A stretch of DNA of 14,813 nt, taken from contig JBDLTZ010000227.1 of NCBI GenBank assembly GCA_039805565.1, positions 1-14,813 of the forward strand. The letters are read 5' to 3'. The translations under genes and the position numbers were made by a program. The stretch comes from CALJIC01 sp039805565. GTDB lineage: Bacteria; Chloroflexota; Chloroflexia; Chloroflexales; Roseiflexaceae. Each line of letters opens with the position of its first letter. The stretch's first letter is position 1. The notes beneath the pieces were generated by a model. It ran no database searches. It saw nothing but the letters and a program-made list of their open reading frames with translations, and had not been told where the DNA came from. Below are positions 6,763 to 14,069 of the stretch, piece after piece.

Positions 6763-7602
6763 GTGGAAATCAACAAAGGGCCGCTCATTTTTCCTACCAC
6801 CGGCATGGACCGCGCGCTCGGCGCGCTCCCTGGGGTGGCCGCGTTTGCCGGTGCGCTCGGGCGCCCCCTGTACGTGATGCATGTCCTCGGCAAGCGCTAC
6901 GAGGAGTTTTGCAAGCGCCGCCTGGCCGAGACGCTCGGCGAGCTCAACGGCCAAGGCCCGGTCGAGGTCATCGTGGTGCCGCCGAAGGAGCGCATGGTTC
7001 GCCTGCGCGACATCGCCCAGGACGAGGGCGGCGTGGTCGTGACTCTGCCCGTACGCCGCGGCTTCATCGGCCGGCTGGCGACCCTGATCAGCGACTACGA
7101 GCAGCTGATCTATGAGGGGCCGCTGCCGGTGCTGGCGCTCCCGCCCAATGGTGCTCTGCCTCAGGAGCTGCGCCGCGTGCTGTTCCCGATCGACCTTTCG
7201 TCGCGGTCGGAGCTGGCGCTCGATGAGGTCATCGCTTTCTGCAAGCGGGTCGGTGCAGAGCTCCACCTGCTGCACGCCTTCGGCGCCGACCGCCCGCCGT
7301 CCGTCGAGACGAACCAGACCGAGCGCGATGCCGCTGTCAATCCCACCGAGCTCTACCAGGTGGACAAGCGCCAGATGCAGGTTCTAGCCGATCGTGTGAG
7401 CGCCCAGGGCGTGCGCGTAGCGCTCCAGCAGGCCGATGGGCGGGCGCACACCGCGATCCTCGGCTACGTCAAGCCCCACGGCATCGATCTGATCGTGATG
7501 GCGACGCACGGGCCGCGCAGCGGTGAGGATATCTGGTACGGCACCACCACTGCGCGCGTCATCCGCAAGGCTGACGTTCCCGTCATCGCGCTGCGAGCGT
7601 GA
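6763..7602 (+). CDS. Tandem universal stress protein (UspA family)
   Basis: Cytoplasmic 279-residue protein with two Usp-type alpha/beta domains. The first is about residues 4-127 and is degenerate. The second, about 137-279, starts RRVLFPIDLSSRSELALDEV and ends DLIVMATHGPRSGEDIWYG-TTTARVIRKADVPVIAL, close to the nucleotide-binding Usp signature though its glycine pattern is imperfect, so ATP binding is uncertain. The GTG at 6763 is chosen because AGGGAGG lies 6 nt upstream; the upstream in-frame extension is not Usp-like and crosses the promoter. It is the only plus-strand gene among the bch genes, divergent from bchF with overlapping -10 boxes and convergent on the PuhE-like gene with abutting stop codons. 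A stress or redox role linked to photosynthesis is inference from position. Confidence 0.88.
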   Translation: MEINKGPLIFPTTGMDRALGALPGVAAFAGALGRPLYVMHVLGKRYEEFCKRRLAETLGELNGQGPVEVIVVPPKERMVRLRDIAQDEGGVVVTLPVRRGFIGRLATLISDYEQLIYEGPLPVLALPPNGALPQELRRVLFPIDLSSRSELALDEVIAFCKRVGAELHLLHAFGADRPPSVETNQTERDAAVNPTELYQVDKRQMQVLADRVSAQGVRVALQQADGRAHTAILGYVKPHGIDLIVMATHGPRSGEDIWYGTTTARVIRKADVPVIALRA

Positions 7603-8364
7603 TCAGGCTCTCACCCCCTGCCCCCTCTCTCTCTGCCGCGGGAGAGGGGGAGCGGCTGACCGCGGTAGGGGCGGAAGCTCCCAGCGCGGTAGCCGCAGCA
7701 CGATCGCCCAGTGCCCACACATCCCTCCCGCCAGCGCGGCGCCGATCATCGCCAGCCCCGTCGCCTCGCCGGTGACGCCGCCCTGCGCCAGCGCCGTGTC
7801 CAGCGCCCACACAGATGCGGCGGTTCCGGCAGTCACAGTGAGCGGGAACACGGCGCTGAGCAGCTGGGCGGCCGGCAGGCCCGGCGCGAACCACGGCGGC
7901 CGGAGGAGCGGGCCCGAGGCGCCCGCGTGGTACTGGGCCAGCGCGTTCAGACGCATGCTGAGGTGCAGCAGCCAGAGCGTCGGGAGCGTCCAGCGCGCCG
8001 CCAGGTTCGCGCCGTCCCACGTTAGGGCGGCGCAGCCTGCCACGAACAGCGCCCAGGCCAGCTCCTGACCGAGGCTCGTCTCGAGCGCGAAGCCCACCCG
8101 GCGCCGCGCCCGACGCGGCGCGCAGGCCAGCTCCTGCCAGGCCCAGGCGCACATCGCAATACCGAACGCCGCGCCGGCCCCCGCGGCGCTCGTGTCGTCC
8201 CGCGTGAGGCGCAGCCCCACCAGTGCGGCCACCAGCAGCAGTGTGGCGGCCGAGAGCGCCCAATCGAACCCCGCGCGCGGTAGGCGATCCAGCAGGGCGA
8301 TCAGCGCGAGCGCGAGGCACCACGTGCCGAGCGCGCAGGCGCAGGCGAGGAGGAGGGCAGCCAT
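7603..8364 (-). CDS. PuhE-like photosynthetic complex assembly protein (DUF3623-type)
   Basis: Polytopic membrane protein of 253 residues with about six to seven hydrophobic segments. It matches the PuhE pattern from memory: a helix ending LLDRLPRAGFDW, AAFGIAMCAWAWQEL, NLAARWTLPTLWLLHLSMRLN in order, FPLTVTAGTAAS, and a final GHWAIVLRLPRW that parallels the EHWFLVLPL of the family. The FLTG/GPR segment of proteobacterial PuhE is missing or altered. In purple bacteria PuhE aids reaction-centre/LH1 assembly and pigment supply. The ATG at 8364 lies inside bchP (64-nt overlap). The last residues, roughly PLPRQRERGQGVRA, are encoded by a palindromic repeat, and the stop abuts that of the Usp gene. 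Confidence is high for a membrane protein of this operon and moderate for the family. Confidence 0.75.
   Translation of the reverse strand: MAALLLACACALGTWCLALALIALLDRLPRAGFDWALSAATLLLVAALVGLRLTRDDTSAAGAGAAFGIAMCAWAWQELACAPRRARRRVGFALETSLGQELAWALFVAGCAALTWDGANLAARWTLPTLWLLHLSMRLNALAQYHAGASGPLLRPPWFAPGLPAAQLLSAVFPLTVTAGTAASVWALDTALAQGGVTGEATGLAMIGAALAGGMCGHWAIVLRLPRWELPPLPRSAAPPLPRQRERGQGVRA
7611..7650. repeat. Palindromic repeat at the usp/puhE-like convergent ends
   Basis: CCCCCTCTC (7621-7629) and GAGAGGGGG (7642-7650) form a perfect 9-bp inverted repeat with a 12-nt loop, preceded by tcaccccctg. It lies just past the usp stop and within the 3' end of the PuhE-like gene. It looks like a dispersed REP-type palindrome and may serve as a transcript end for both convergent genes, though no T-run is present on either strand. 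Confidence 0.6.
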
Positions 8365-9566
8365 GCGCGCCTTTCTAGCTGAACATAGTGTCGCACCTGC
8401 GCCGCGATGATGTCGCCGGTCATCCGCATCTGGGCCAGCCACGGCACCGGCGTCATCGTCTTGTGCATGTAGCTCTCGAAGGTCAGGCGCTGCACATCCT
8501 GGTTGCGGCACATGTCGGTGAAGACCTCCATCTGCCGCGCGTTGCCGTAGCCCCACTTCTGGAGCCAGCGCAGAAAGCCGTACATCGTGCCGTAGGACTT
8601 CCACCATGCCCGCTCGTAGCGGCGCAGCGCGGCCAGCGACGCGTCCGGCAAGCTCTCCACCAGCGTCTCAGCGGCCAGCTTGGCGCTCTTCATCGCCCAG
8701 TAGATCCCCTCGCCCGAGGTATTGACCACCAGGCCGGCGGCGTCGCCCACCAGCATTGCGCGCTCGAAGGCGATCTGCTTGCGCGGCTGCATCGGCAGGG
8801 CGTGTGCCTCCTCGAGGTAGGTGACACCCCCCTCCAGCTCGGGGGCGATGCGGCGCTTCAGGTTCGCCAGCAGCTCGCGGGCGCGCTTGGTGTGGCCGGG
8901 GCCGGTGCCGATCCCCACCGCCACGTGGTCCTTCTTTGGGAAGGCCCAGGCGTACAGGTCCGGGCTCACCTCCGGCCCGAGGTAGAGGTCGGCGGTATCC
9001 TCCCAGCGGCGCATCTGCTCCTCGGGGAGGCGGATGCGCTCCTGGATCGCCACGCAGCGCGGCAGGTTCGGCAGGCCGAGGATCTTGGCGGTAGGTGAGT
9101 AGGCTCCGTCGGCGCCGATCACCGCGGCCGCGCGGAGCTCGGTGCTCTGGCGCTGGCCCTTCGGGCGGTAGGTGGCCGTCACCCCCGCGGCATCGAAGCG
9201 CAGGTCGAGCAGCTGGCCCTCGATGAGCTGCGCTCCGCGCGCCACCGCCCGGTTGCGGATGAACGCGTCGAACTCCTCGCGGCAGCACATCGCGATGTAG
9301 TCGTCGTCGCTTGGCTGGAGGCCAGCCACCGCGATCTCGACGGTGCGCTCCGAGGGGGAGTGGACCAATGCGCGGTGAACCTTGCGCGAGATCAGCGACT
9401 GCGGCAGGTCGAACTCGGTGAAGGCCACCGGGGGCACGGCTCCACCACAGGGCTTGACGTGCGCCAGGTCTTTCTCGAGCAGCACCACCGGCACGCCCGC
9501 GCGGGCCAGCGTGTCCGCCGCGGTGGAGCCGCCCACCGAGGCGCCGACGACAAGAACAGGGTCCAT
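8301..9566 (-). CDS. bchP: Geranylgeranyl reductase (BchP)
   Basis: FAD-dependent reductase that saturates the geranylgeranyl tail of bacteriochlorophyll to phytyl. The 421-residue protein shows the dinucleotide motif VVGASVGGSTAAD (residues 6-18), EKD at the end of the second strand, KPCGGAVPP (38-46), GADGAYSP (151-158) and the second FAD motif VGDAAGLVVNTSGEGI (273-288). This is the BchP/ChlP order. The C-terminal 18 residues are a Ser/Pro/Arg/Ala-rich tail encoded where the gene overlaps the PuhE-like gene by 64 nt; the tail is not typical and may be disordered. The ATG lies 1 nt after the bchG stop, so the two genes are coupled. Confidence 0.93.
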   Translation of the reverse strand: MDPVLVVGASVGGSTAADTLARAGVPVVLLEKDLAHVKPCGGAVPPVAFTEFDLPQSLISRKVHRALVHSPSERTVEIAVAGLQPSDDDYIAMCCREEFDAFIRNRAVARGAQLIEGQLLDLRFDAAGVTATYRPKGQRQSTELRAAAVIGADGAYSPTAKILGLPNLPRCVAIQERIRLPEEQMRRWEDTADLYLGPEVSPDLYAWAFPKKDHVAVGIGTGPGHTKRARELLANLKRRIAPELEGGVTYLEEAHALPMQPRKQIAFERAMLVGDAAGLVVNTSGEGIYWAMKSAKLAAETLVESLPDASLAALRRYERAWWKSYGTMYGFLRWLQKWGYGNARQMEVFTDMCRNQDVQRLTFESYMHKTMTPVPWLAQMRMTGDIIAAQVRHYVQLERRAWLPSSSPAPARSARGASRSR

Positions 9567-9567
9567 A

Positions 9568-10479
9568 CTACCTTACTCCGATCGCTGCGGCGAGCATGCC
9601 CCACACGAACATCGCGATCCCGCTGGCGTTGTAGAAGATTGCGCGCTTGCGCGGATCCGGGATGCTGAAGAACTTCCACTGGGTCGGGATCTGCATCAGC
9701 AGCAGCGCGCCGATGATGGCGGCGAACACCCACTTGCCGGTGAAGAGGAAGTACATCACCACGAAGACCTGGGCGATGTTGATCGTCAGGAAGGCCGTCC
9801 AGGCGGCGGCGATCTCGCCGTAGAGCACCGGGATGGATTTGATGCCGCTGACGCGGTCGCCGTTCATGGACTTGAAGTCGTTGACTGTCATGATGCCGTG
9901 GGCGCCGAGCGAGAAGAGGGCGGCCATGACCACGCTGCCGGCCGTGAGCGGGCCGAAGGCCAGGTGACCGGCGAGCCAGGGCAGGCCCTCGTACGAGATC
10001 GCCACGAGTGCGTTGCCGGCCCAGCCGTTGCGCTTGGCGCGGATTGGGTCGGCGCTGTAGAGCAGGGCCAGCAGCATACCGATCGCCGTCATCAGCGCCA
10101 CGCCCTGCCCGAGCCCGAGGGCGATGCCGAGGCCGATCACCACCAGCGCCCCGATCGTCAGGAACACTTGCCGAGTTGAGACCAGGCCGGAGGGAATGAG
10201 GCGCTGTGGTTCGTTGATCGCGTCCACCTCGCGGTCGCAGTAGTCGTTGACCACCTGGGAGAGGCCGCAGAGGATCGGGCCGGCAAGCAGCGTGCCGAGC
10301 AGGATGCGGCCCACGTCCGCCATGGCCCACTGGCTGCCGCCGCTCGCCACCGCGCCGCAGAGAAAGGCCCATGCCGGGGCAAACCAAGTCACCGGCTTCA
10401 TCAGCTCGATCGAGCGCGCCAGCAGCGGCGGTCTGCTGACCGGCAGCGACGACGACGTCGGGGCGGTGTGTTCCGACAT
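9568..10479 (-). CDS. bchG: Bacteriochlorophyll a synthase (BchG)
   Basis: UbiA-type membrane prenyltransferase that esterifies bacteriochlorophyllide a with geranylgeranyl or phytyl diphosphate. The 303-residue protein has the first Asp-rich motif NDYCDREVDAINEP (residues 78-91), followed by QRLIPSG, and the second NDFKSMNGDR (200-209), followed by GIKSIPV. Both are typical of BchG. About eight to nine hydrophobic helices are visible. ATG at 10479 has AGGAG 6 nt upstream within a perfect palindrome. It is separated from pufC by 100 nt containing a hairpin and is followed within 1 nt by bchP. The BchK-type bacteriochlorophyll c synthase is the alternative, but the puf context and INEPQR motif favour BchG. 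Confidence 0.93.
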   Translation of the reverse strand: MSEHTAPTSSSLPVSRPPLLARSIELMKPVTWFAPAWAFLCGAVASGGSQWAMADVGRILLGTLLAGPILCGLSQVVNDYCDREVDAINEPQRLIPSGLVSTRQVFLTIGALVVIGLGIALGLGQGVALMTAIGMLLALLYSADPIRAKRNGWAGNALVAISYEGLPWLAGHLAFGPLTAGSVVMAALFSLGAHGIMTVNDFKSMNGDRVSGIKSIPVLYGEIAAAWTAFLTINIAQVFVVMYFLFTGKWVFAAIIGALLLMQIPTQWKFFSIPDPRKRAIFYNASGIAMFVWGMLAAAIGVR

Positions 10480-10491
10480 GAGGAGCTCCTC
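10480..10491 (-). promoter_or_regulatory. Palindromic ribosome binding site of bchG
   Basis: The 12-bp perfect palindrome GAGGAGCTCCTC ends directly at the bchG ATG and contains its AGGAG. In RNA, pairing of AGGAG with its own complement, in cis or between transcripts, could limit bchG translation. The effect is inference. Confidence 0.45.
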
Positions 10492-10535
10492 AGTACAAAG
10501 GCGGGAACAGGAAAGGGGTGTAATAACATTTTTAG

Positions 10536-10569
10536 GGCCGGGAGAGGGCCGTACCGGCCTCCCCCGGCC
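10536..10569 (-). other. Strong hairpin in the pufC-bchG spacer
   Basis: GGCCGGGAGAGGGCCG and CGGCCTCCCCCGGCC pair over about 15 bp with one mismatch and one bulge, starting 10 nt after the pufC stop. On the minus strand the hairpin is followed by CTAAAAATG, not a U-run, so it is not a standard terminator. It would suit a 3' stabiliser or attenuator that keeps puf RNA more abundant than bchG RNA, as intercistronic hairpins do in purple bacterial puf operons (inference). Confidence 0.65.
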
Positions 10570-10579
10570 ACCGTGGGGC

Positions 10580-11533
10580 CTACTGCTGCGGTGGGGTGGA
10601 CGAGAGCACCTCCGGCACCTGGCCCGGCTTGGCCGCGCCGCCCGGGATACGCGCGCCCTGGTGGCACATGTAGCACGAGGGTGACTTGCCGGCCATGATG
10701 CCGTCGGCGATGCGGCCGCCCGGCGCCACGTAGGTGTCGTTGATGTGCTTAGCCATGTTGAGCATTGTCATGGCGTAGGCCTTCTGCTCGATCTCGTAGC
10801 TTGGGAAGTACCGAGCGTTGTGGCAGAAGGTGCAGCCCTGGCCGAGGCTCACGTTCATATGGTACATCACGTACTGGTTGAGCTCGACATCGGGGTTAGA
10901 CTTGTCCCCGTCGCCGGTGACCGTCACGACGCCGGGGTAGCTCTTGGCGAGCGGGAGCCGGAAGTCGTTTGGCAGCGTGTTCTGGATCGTGGCCGGGTAG
11001 GGCTCGAACTGCGGCTTGCCGTTGTGGCAGGTGGCGCAGGTGACCTCGTAACCGCCGACGGAGGCCGGCAGTTTGGTGATCCAGTTCTGGTTCAGGTCGG
11101 CCGACATCAGCATCATCGCCCGGGCGCGGGTCTTATTGATGTTGCCCTCTTCGGCGAAGTTGGCGATGTTGTGGCAGTAGGAGCAGTCCACCTTCAGGCC
11201 GCCCGAGACCTGGGCGACCATGTAGTTGGAGATCTGCGCCGTGGTCAGGCCCTGGAGGACCTGGACCGCCTGCGGCTGTGGGTTGGCGTTGATGTAGGCC
11301 GTCATGGCCGCGAGCGACTCCGGCTTGATGTGGTTGCCCGTGATGTCGTAGTTGACGTACACGGCCGACTGCACCGGCTGGGCCGGCGGCGGTACGACCC
11401 GGTAGAAGATCCACCAGAAGGTCGCGATGCTGACGACCGCCATGAAGCCCAGGAATAGCCCGCCGAAGAGGTAGAATCGCCGCCGCGGGTCATCCAGGAC
11501 CTCCGGGAACAGGTTGGGGGGCTGCGAGATCAT
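10580..11533 (-). CDS. pufC: Reaction-centre-bound tetraheme cytochrome c (PufC)
   Basis: Electron donor to the oxidised special pair, on the periplasmic side. The 317-residue protein has four c-type heme motifs: CSYCH (117-121), CATCH (166-170), CTFCH (234-238) and CYMCH (287-291). Met-rich helices before them (around 139-143, 223-226 and 256-260) can supply the distal ligands. An N-terminal membrane helix (about 21-44) anchors the protein; no lipobox cysteine is present, unlike lipidated purple bacterial PufC. The ATG at 11533 has GAGAGG about 9 nt upstream. It lies 33 nt after pufLM and ends before a strong hairpin. Confidence 0.95.
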   Translation of the reverse strand: MISQPPNLFPEVLDDPRRRFYLFGGLFLGFMAVVSIATFWWIFYRVVPPPAQPVQSAVYVNYDITGNHIKPESLAAMTAYINANPQPQAVQVLQGLTTAQISNYMVAQVSGGLKVDCSYCHNIANFAEEGNINKTRARAMMLMSADLNQNWITKLPASVGGYEVTCATCHNGKPQFEPYPATIQNTLPNDFRLPLAKSYPGVVTVTGDGDKSNPDVELNQYVMYHMNVSLGQGCTFCHNARYFPSYEIEQKAYAMTMLNMAKHINDTYVAPGGRIADGIMAGKSPSCYMCHQGARIPGGAAKPGQVPEVLSSTPPQQ

Positions 11534-11566
11534 CGTGCGTATCCTCTCTCCGAGTCCTGGCGCGGC

Positions 11567-13489
11567 CTACTTAAAGATGTACTGCGTCCAGTCGGGGTTA
11601 TCCCAGGGCGACACGATCTTCGCGTCCTGCGCCCACGCAAACCAGTTCGGCACAAGGGTGCCGCTGAGCAGGAGGCCGATCGCGCCGGTGATACCGGTGA
11701 GCGCTGCGAACCACCAGGCCCAGTAGTGGATGTTGAACGAGTTGGCGTTCCAGCCCATCGTCCAGCGCCAGAAGAGCTGGGCGCGGTGGGTGCCGGGGCC
11801 CTCGCCGAGCATCTCGTCGTACTCGTACTCGGACTTCCAGCGCGAAGTCGCCACGATCGTAGCGCCGTGCATGGCCAGCAGCAGCGTGCTCCCCAGGAGG
11901 AAGAAGATCGAGAGCATGTGGAAGGGGTTGTAGTAGAAGTTACCCCAGTGGATGCTCACGAAGTTCGTCCAGTCCAGAATGGCGCGGAAGCCGTGGCCGG
12001 GCGCGGCGGCCCAGTTGCCGAGCAGGATCGGGTGGATCAGGTAGATCGCGAAGTACAGCACCAGCGCGGCGGTGAAGCCCCAGGCCAGCTGGGTGCCGAT
12101 GCCGGTGGCGCGGGCCCGCGTCCAGATGCGCGCCCACCACGCCAGCACCGAGATGTGCAGGAAGAAGGTGGCGAACAGGTAGGCGCCGCCCTCGTGCCAG
12201 GGAGCGTCGAAGCGCAGGCCATACTCAGTGGTTGGCGGGAAGACCGCCAGGTTCCAGAACTCGCGCAGGTAGACGATCGGGTTCCAGCCCACCTGCCAGC
12301 CGTACTCCGTCAGGATGATGAAGGAGGTGACGGCGAAGGCGAAGACCGAGATCATACCCCAGACGCCGAGGTAGATCGGCAGCACCTGACCGCTGCCCAC
12401 CAGCTTGTCCATCCAGCCGATGTAGATCGGCTTGCCGAGCGTCCCCTCGAGGCCGCCGCGGTTCTCGGCGTCGTGCAGGTCCTCGTAGGGCGGGTTCTTG
12501 CGGACGCGGCCGAACACCAGGCCGAAGCCGATGAACACAATGCCGGCGCCCAGCACCCCCTGGCCGATGCCGTTCCAGATCGGCAGTCGGTCCCAGAAGC
12601 CCCAGAAGGCGTTCCAGTCCTTCACGAAGGTGCCCGAGAGGAAGATGCACAGGTTGGCGAACAGCACCGAGGCCGCGCCGGTCCAGAACGCCACCCGGTG
12701 GATGCCGATCTCGCCGATGCTGTAGCCGATGATGTTGCGCCAGAAGACGTGGATGTTATCCTCGGTGATGTTGCGCTTGGCCTCGGAGAGCACCGCCGAG
12801 CCGTGCATGTGCAGGAACAGCGTGCTGGCGAACAGCAGCGTGATGCCGATCGCGTGGAACGGGTTGTAGAAGAAGTTGTAGTACTGGTAGCCGATGTTCG
12901 AGACCCAGTCCAGGTGGTGGGTGATACCGAGGGGGAAGCCGTTGCCCCAGGCGCCCATCGCGATCGGGCGCAGCCACTGGAGCGTGATCCACGAGGAGAC
13001 CACCGCGCCGAAGGCGATCGGGATCTCCAGGCCCATGTCCAGCTTCAGGCTGATATCGACCTGGCGCAGCAGCCAGCCTACGAAGGCCACTGTCGCGGCC
13101 ACCATCGTGAGGAACCAGAAAAAGCCGGGGGCCCCGGGCTCGACACGCAGGCCGGCCGCGATCGGCGGCGGGTCGATCCGCATGGCTAGCAGATTGAGGG
13201 TGCCCTCGTTGACGATACCCTCGTAGAGATAGAAGATGACGCCGAAGATAATCCCCACGAGCGAAATGCCGCCGAAGAGCCCTACATAGAACCGCCCGAA
13301 CCAGAAGTCCAGCGGGTCTGCGCCGAACAGCCGCGCGGCGATGGTCTTGCCGGGGCGTTTGTAGAACTCTTCGACGATCGCAAAGGGGATGACCTCGGCG
13401 TCTGCCGCACGCGTGCTTGTGGAGGAGACAGCCTCCCGGGGAAGTATCTCTCCACTAGGCAGCTGCAGCGCACGTGACACATCGGACAT
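11567..13489 (-). CDS. pufLM: Fused type-II photosynthetic reaction centre L-M subunit
   Basis: Core of the quinone-type reaction centre, holding the special pair, bacteriopheophytins, quinones and iron. The 640 residues contain a complete L half (about 1-325) and M half (about 360-640), joined by a charged linker (about 328-355, GRVRKNPPYEDLHD...). By comparison with Rhodobacter, L ligands are His192 (HHLDW), His212 (NPFHAIG), His229 (MHGSAV) and His264 (GIHR). M ligands are His524 (NPFHML), His541 (MHGAT) and His588. Ile504 replaces the His that binds the M-side accessory bacteriochlorophyll. About ten membrane helices are present. The ATG at 13489 gives MSDVSRALQ; upstream in-frame sequence lies in the spacer and is not conserved-looking. 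A 181-nt spacer with a hairpin precedes it. Confidence 0.97.
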   Translation of the reverse strand: MSDVSRALQLPSGEILPREAVSSTSTRAADAEVIPFAIVEEFYKRPGKTIAARLFGADPLDFWFGRFYVGLFGGISLVGIIFGVIFYLYEGIVNEGTLNLLAMRIDPPPIAAGLRVEPGAPGFFWFLTMVAATVAFVGWLLRQVDISLKLDMGLEIPIAFGAVVSSWITLQWLRPIAMGAWGNGFPLGITHHLDWVSNIGYQYYNFFYNPFHAIGITLLFASTLFLHMHGSAVLSEAKRNITEDNIHVFWRNIIGYSIGEIGIHRVAFWTGAASVLFANLCIFLSGTFVKDWNAFWGFWDRLPIWNGIGQGVLGAGIVFIGFGLVFGRVRKNPPYEDLHDAENRGGLEGTLGKPIYIGWMDKLVGSGQVLPIYLGVWGMISVFAFAVTSFIILTEYGWQVGWNPIVYLREFWNLAVFPPTTEYGLRFDAPWHEGGAYLFATFFLHISVLAWWARIWTRARATGIGTQLAWGFTAALVLYFAIYLIHPILLGNWAAAPGHGFRAILDWTNFVSIHWGNFYYNPFHMLSIFFLLGSTLLLAMHGATIVATSRWKSEYEYDEMLGEGPGTHRAQLFWRWTMGWNANSFNIHYWAWWFAALTGITGAIGLLLSGTLVPNWFAWAQDAKIVSPWDNPDWTQYIFK

Positions 13490-13588
13490 CGCGGGCTCTC
13501 GCTTTCTAGCGTACCGAAGGCTTACGGGCGAAGTTTCTGCGTCTCCACAAGCAGGTCGCACGTTCCGGCGGCGCCGAAACATAAAGGT

Positions 13589-13631
13589 AGGACAGGGGCT
13601 GCCCGGGAATGCCCACGCAGACCTCTGTCCT
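13589..13631 (-). other. Intercistronic hairpin between pufA and pufLM
   Basis: AGGACAGGGG (13589-13598) and CCTCTGTCCT (13622-13631) pair over 10 positions with one mismatch, enclosing a 23-nt loop that can fold further (GCCCGGG...). It sits in the 181-nt pufA-pufLM spacer (13490-13670), which holds no gene. In purple bacteria a hairpin at this place stabilises the antenna message over the reaction-centre message. Confidence 0.55.
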
Positions 13632-13645
13632 CGTCCCTGCCGACG

Positions 13646-13658
13646 CGGCGCCAGTCAG
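13646..13658. repeat. Right-reading arm of a 13-bp inverted repeat flanking pufBA (pufA side)
   Basis: CGGCGCCAGTCAG here is the exact reverse complement of CTGACTGGCGCCG at 14070-14082. It begins 12 nt after the pufA stop on the message. See the partner arm. Confidence 0.7.
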
Positions 13659-13670
13659 TAGCGCTGCTCC

Positions 13671-13799
13671 CTAGCGGGCCTGCAGCCAGTTGAGCAGTGG
13701 CGAGCTGAGCACCACAAAGTGGATGAGCAGCGCCATCACAAGTCCCAGCAACGTCGATAGGATCACGACGGTGCGGAACTCGAACGGTCGATCTCTCAT
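13671..13799 (-). CDS. pufA: Light-harvesting complex alpha polypeptide (PufA)
   Basis: 42-residue antenna peptide with one membrane helix (about 11-33) and the bacteriochlorophyll-binding histidine His27 in MALLIHFVVL. The N-terminus MRDRPFEFRT is close to the Roseiflexus alpha peptide. It forms the ring around the reaction centre together with PufB. The ATG at 13799 has GGAGG 7 nt upstream. It follows pufB by 28 nt and is separated from pufLM by 181 nt with a hairpin and one arm of a long inverted repeat. Confidence 0.95.
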   Translation of the reverse strand: MRDRPFEFRTVVILSTLLGLVMALLIHFVVLSSPLLNWLQAR

Positions 13800-13827
13800 G
13801 TACGAGCCTCCGCCTAGATATACAGAA

Positions 13828-13995
13828 TTACGGGAGCCAAGGCCTCCAGAGGTAGACGAGGATGTGCGCTACCACCGCGATCGCCATCCCGGCGTACATC
13901 GTTCGAACGACGATACCGTGGACGAGCCACTCCTGGTTGGTGAACAGCGACTTCCAGGGATCTGGAACGAGGTCGTTCTGCGGTCTGTCCGACAT
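13828..13995 (-). CDS. pufB: Light-harvesting complex beta polypeptide (PufB)
   Basis: 55-residue antenna peptide and first gene of the puf unit. It begins MSDRPQNDLVPDPWKSLF, has one membrane helix (about 28-50) and two histidines: His44 (VVAHILVYLW), which binds the ring bacteriochlorophyll, and His26 (WLVHGIVV), which fits the site of the B800-type pigment in the Roseiflexus LH complex. Having both implies a single antenna that mixes LH1 and LH2 character. ATG at 13995 lies behind AGAGGGGGTG. The leader is about 165 nt from the predicted start near 14160. Confidence 0.95.
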   Translation of the reverse strand: MSDRPQNDLVPDPWKSLFTNQEWLVHGIVVRTMYAGMAIAVVAHILVYLWRPWLP

Positions 13996-14069
13996 GTGCT
14001 TTCACCCCCTCTCGTGCGCGGCCTTGGACGGATCTCGTCTCAGGCTCTGGCGCGGCGTTGGAAACCCGC

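Noticed and set aside
7603..8607. Long 334-residue version of the PuhE-like protein
   Set aside because: The upstream 81 residues lie inside bchP in another frame and have shadow composition; the membrane protein begins at the ATG at 8364.
9392..10387. 331-residue minus-strand ORF across bchG and bchP
   Set aside because: Shadow frame rich in Arg and Pro; both real genes are intact in other frames.
11726..13189. 487-residue plus-strand ORF opposite pufLM
   Set aside because: Composition is rich in E, A, R, V and Q as expected from the reverse of membrane-helix codons; no motif, no ribosome site, lies wholly inside pufLM.
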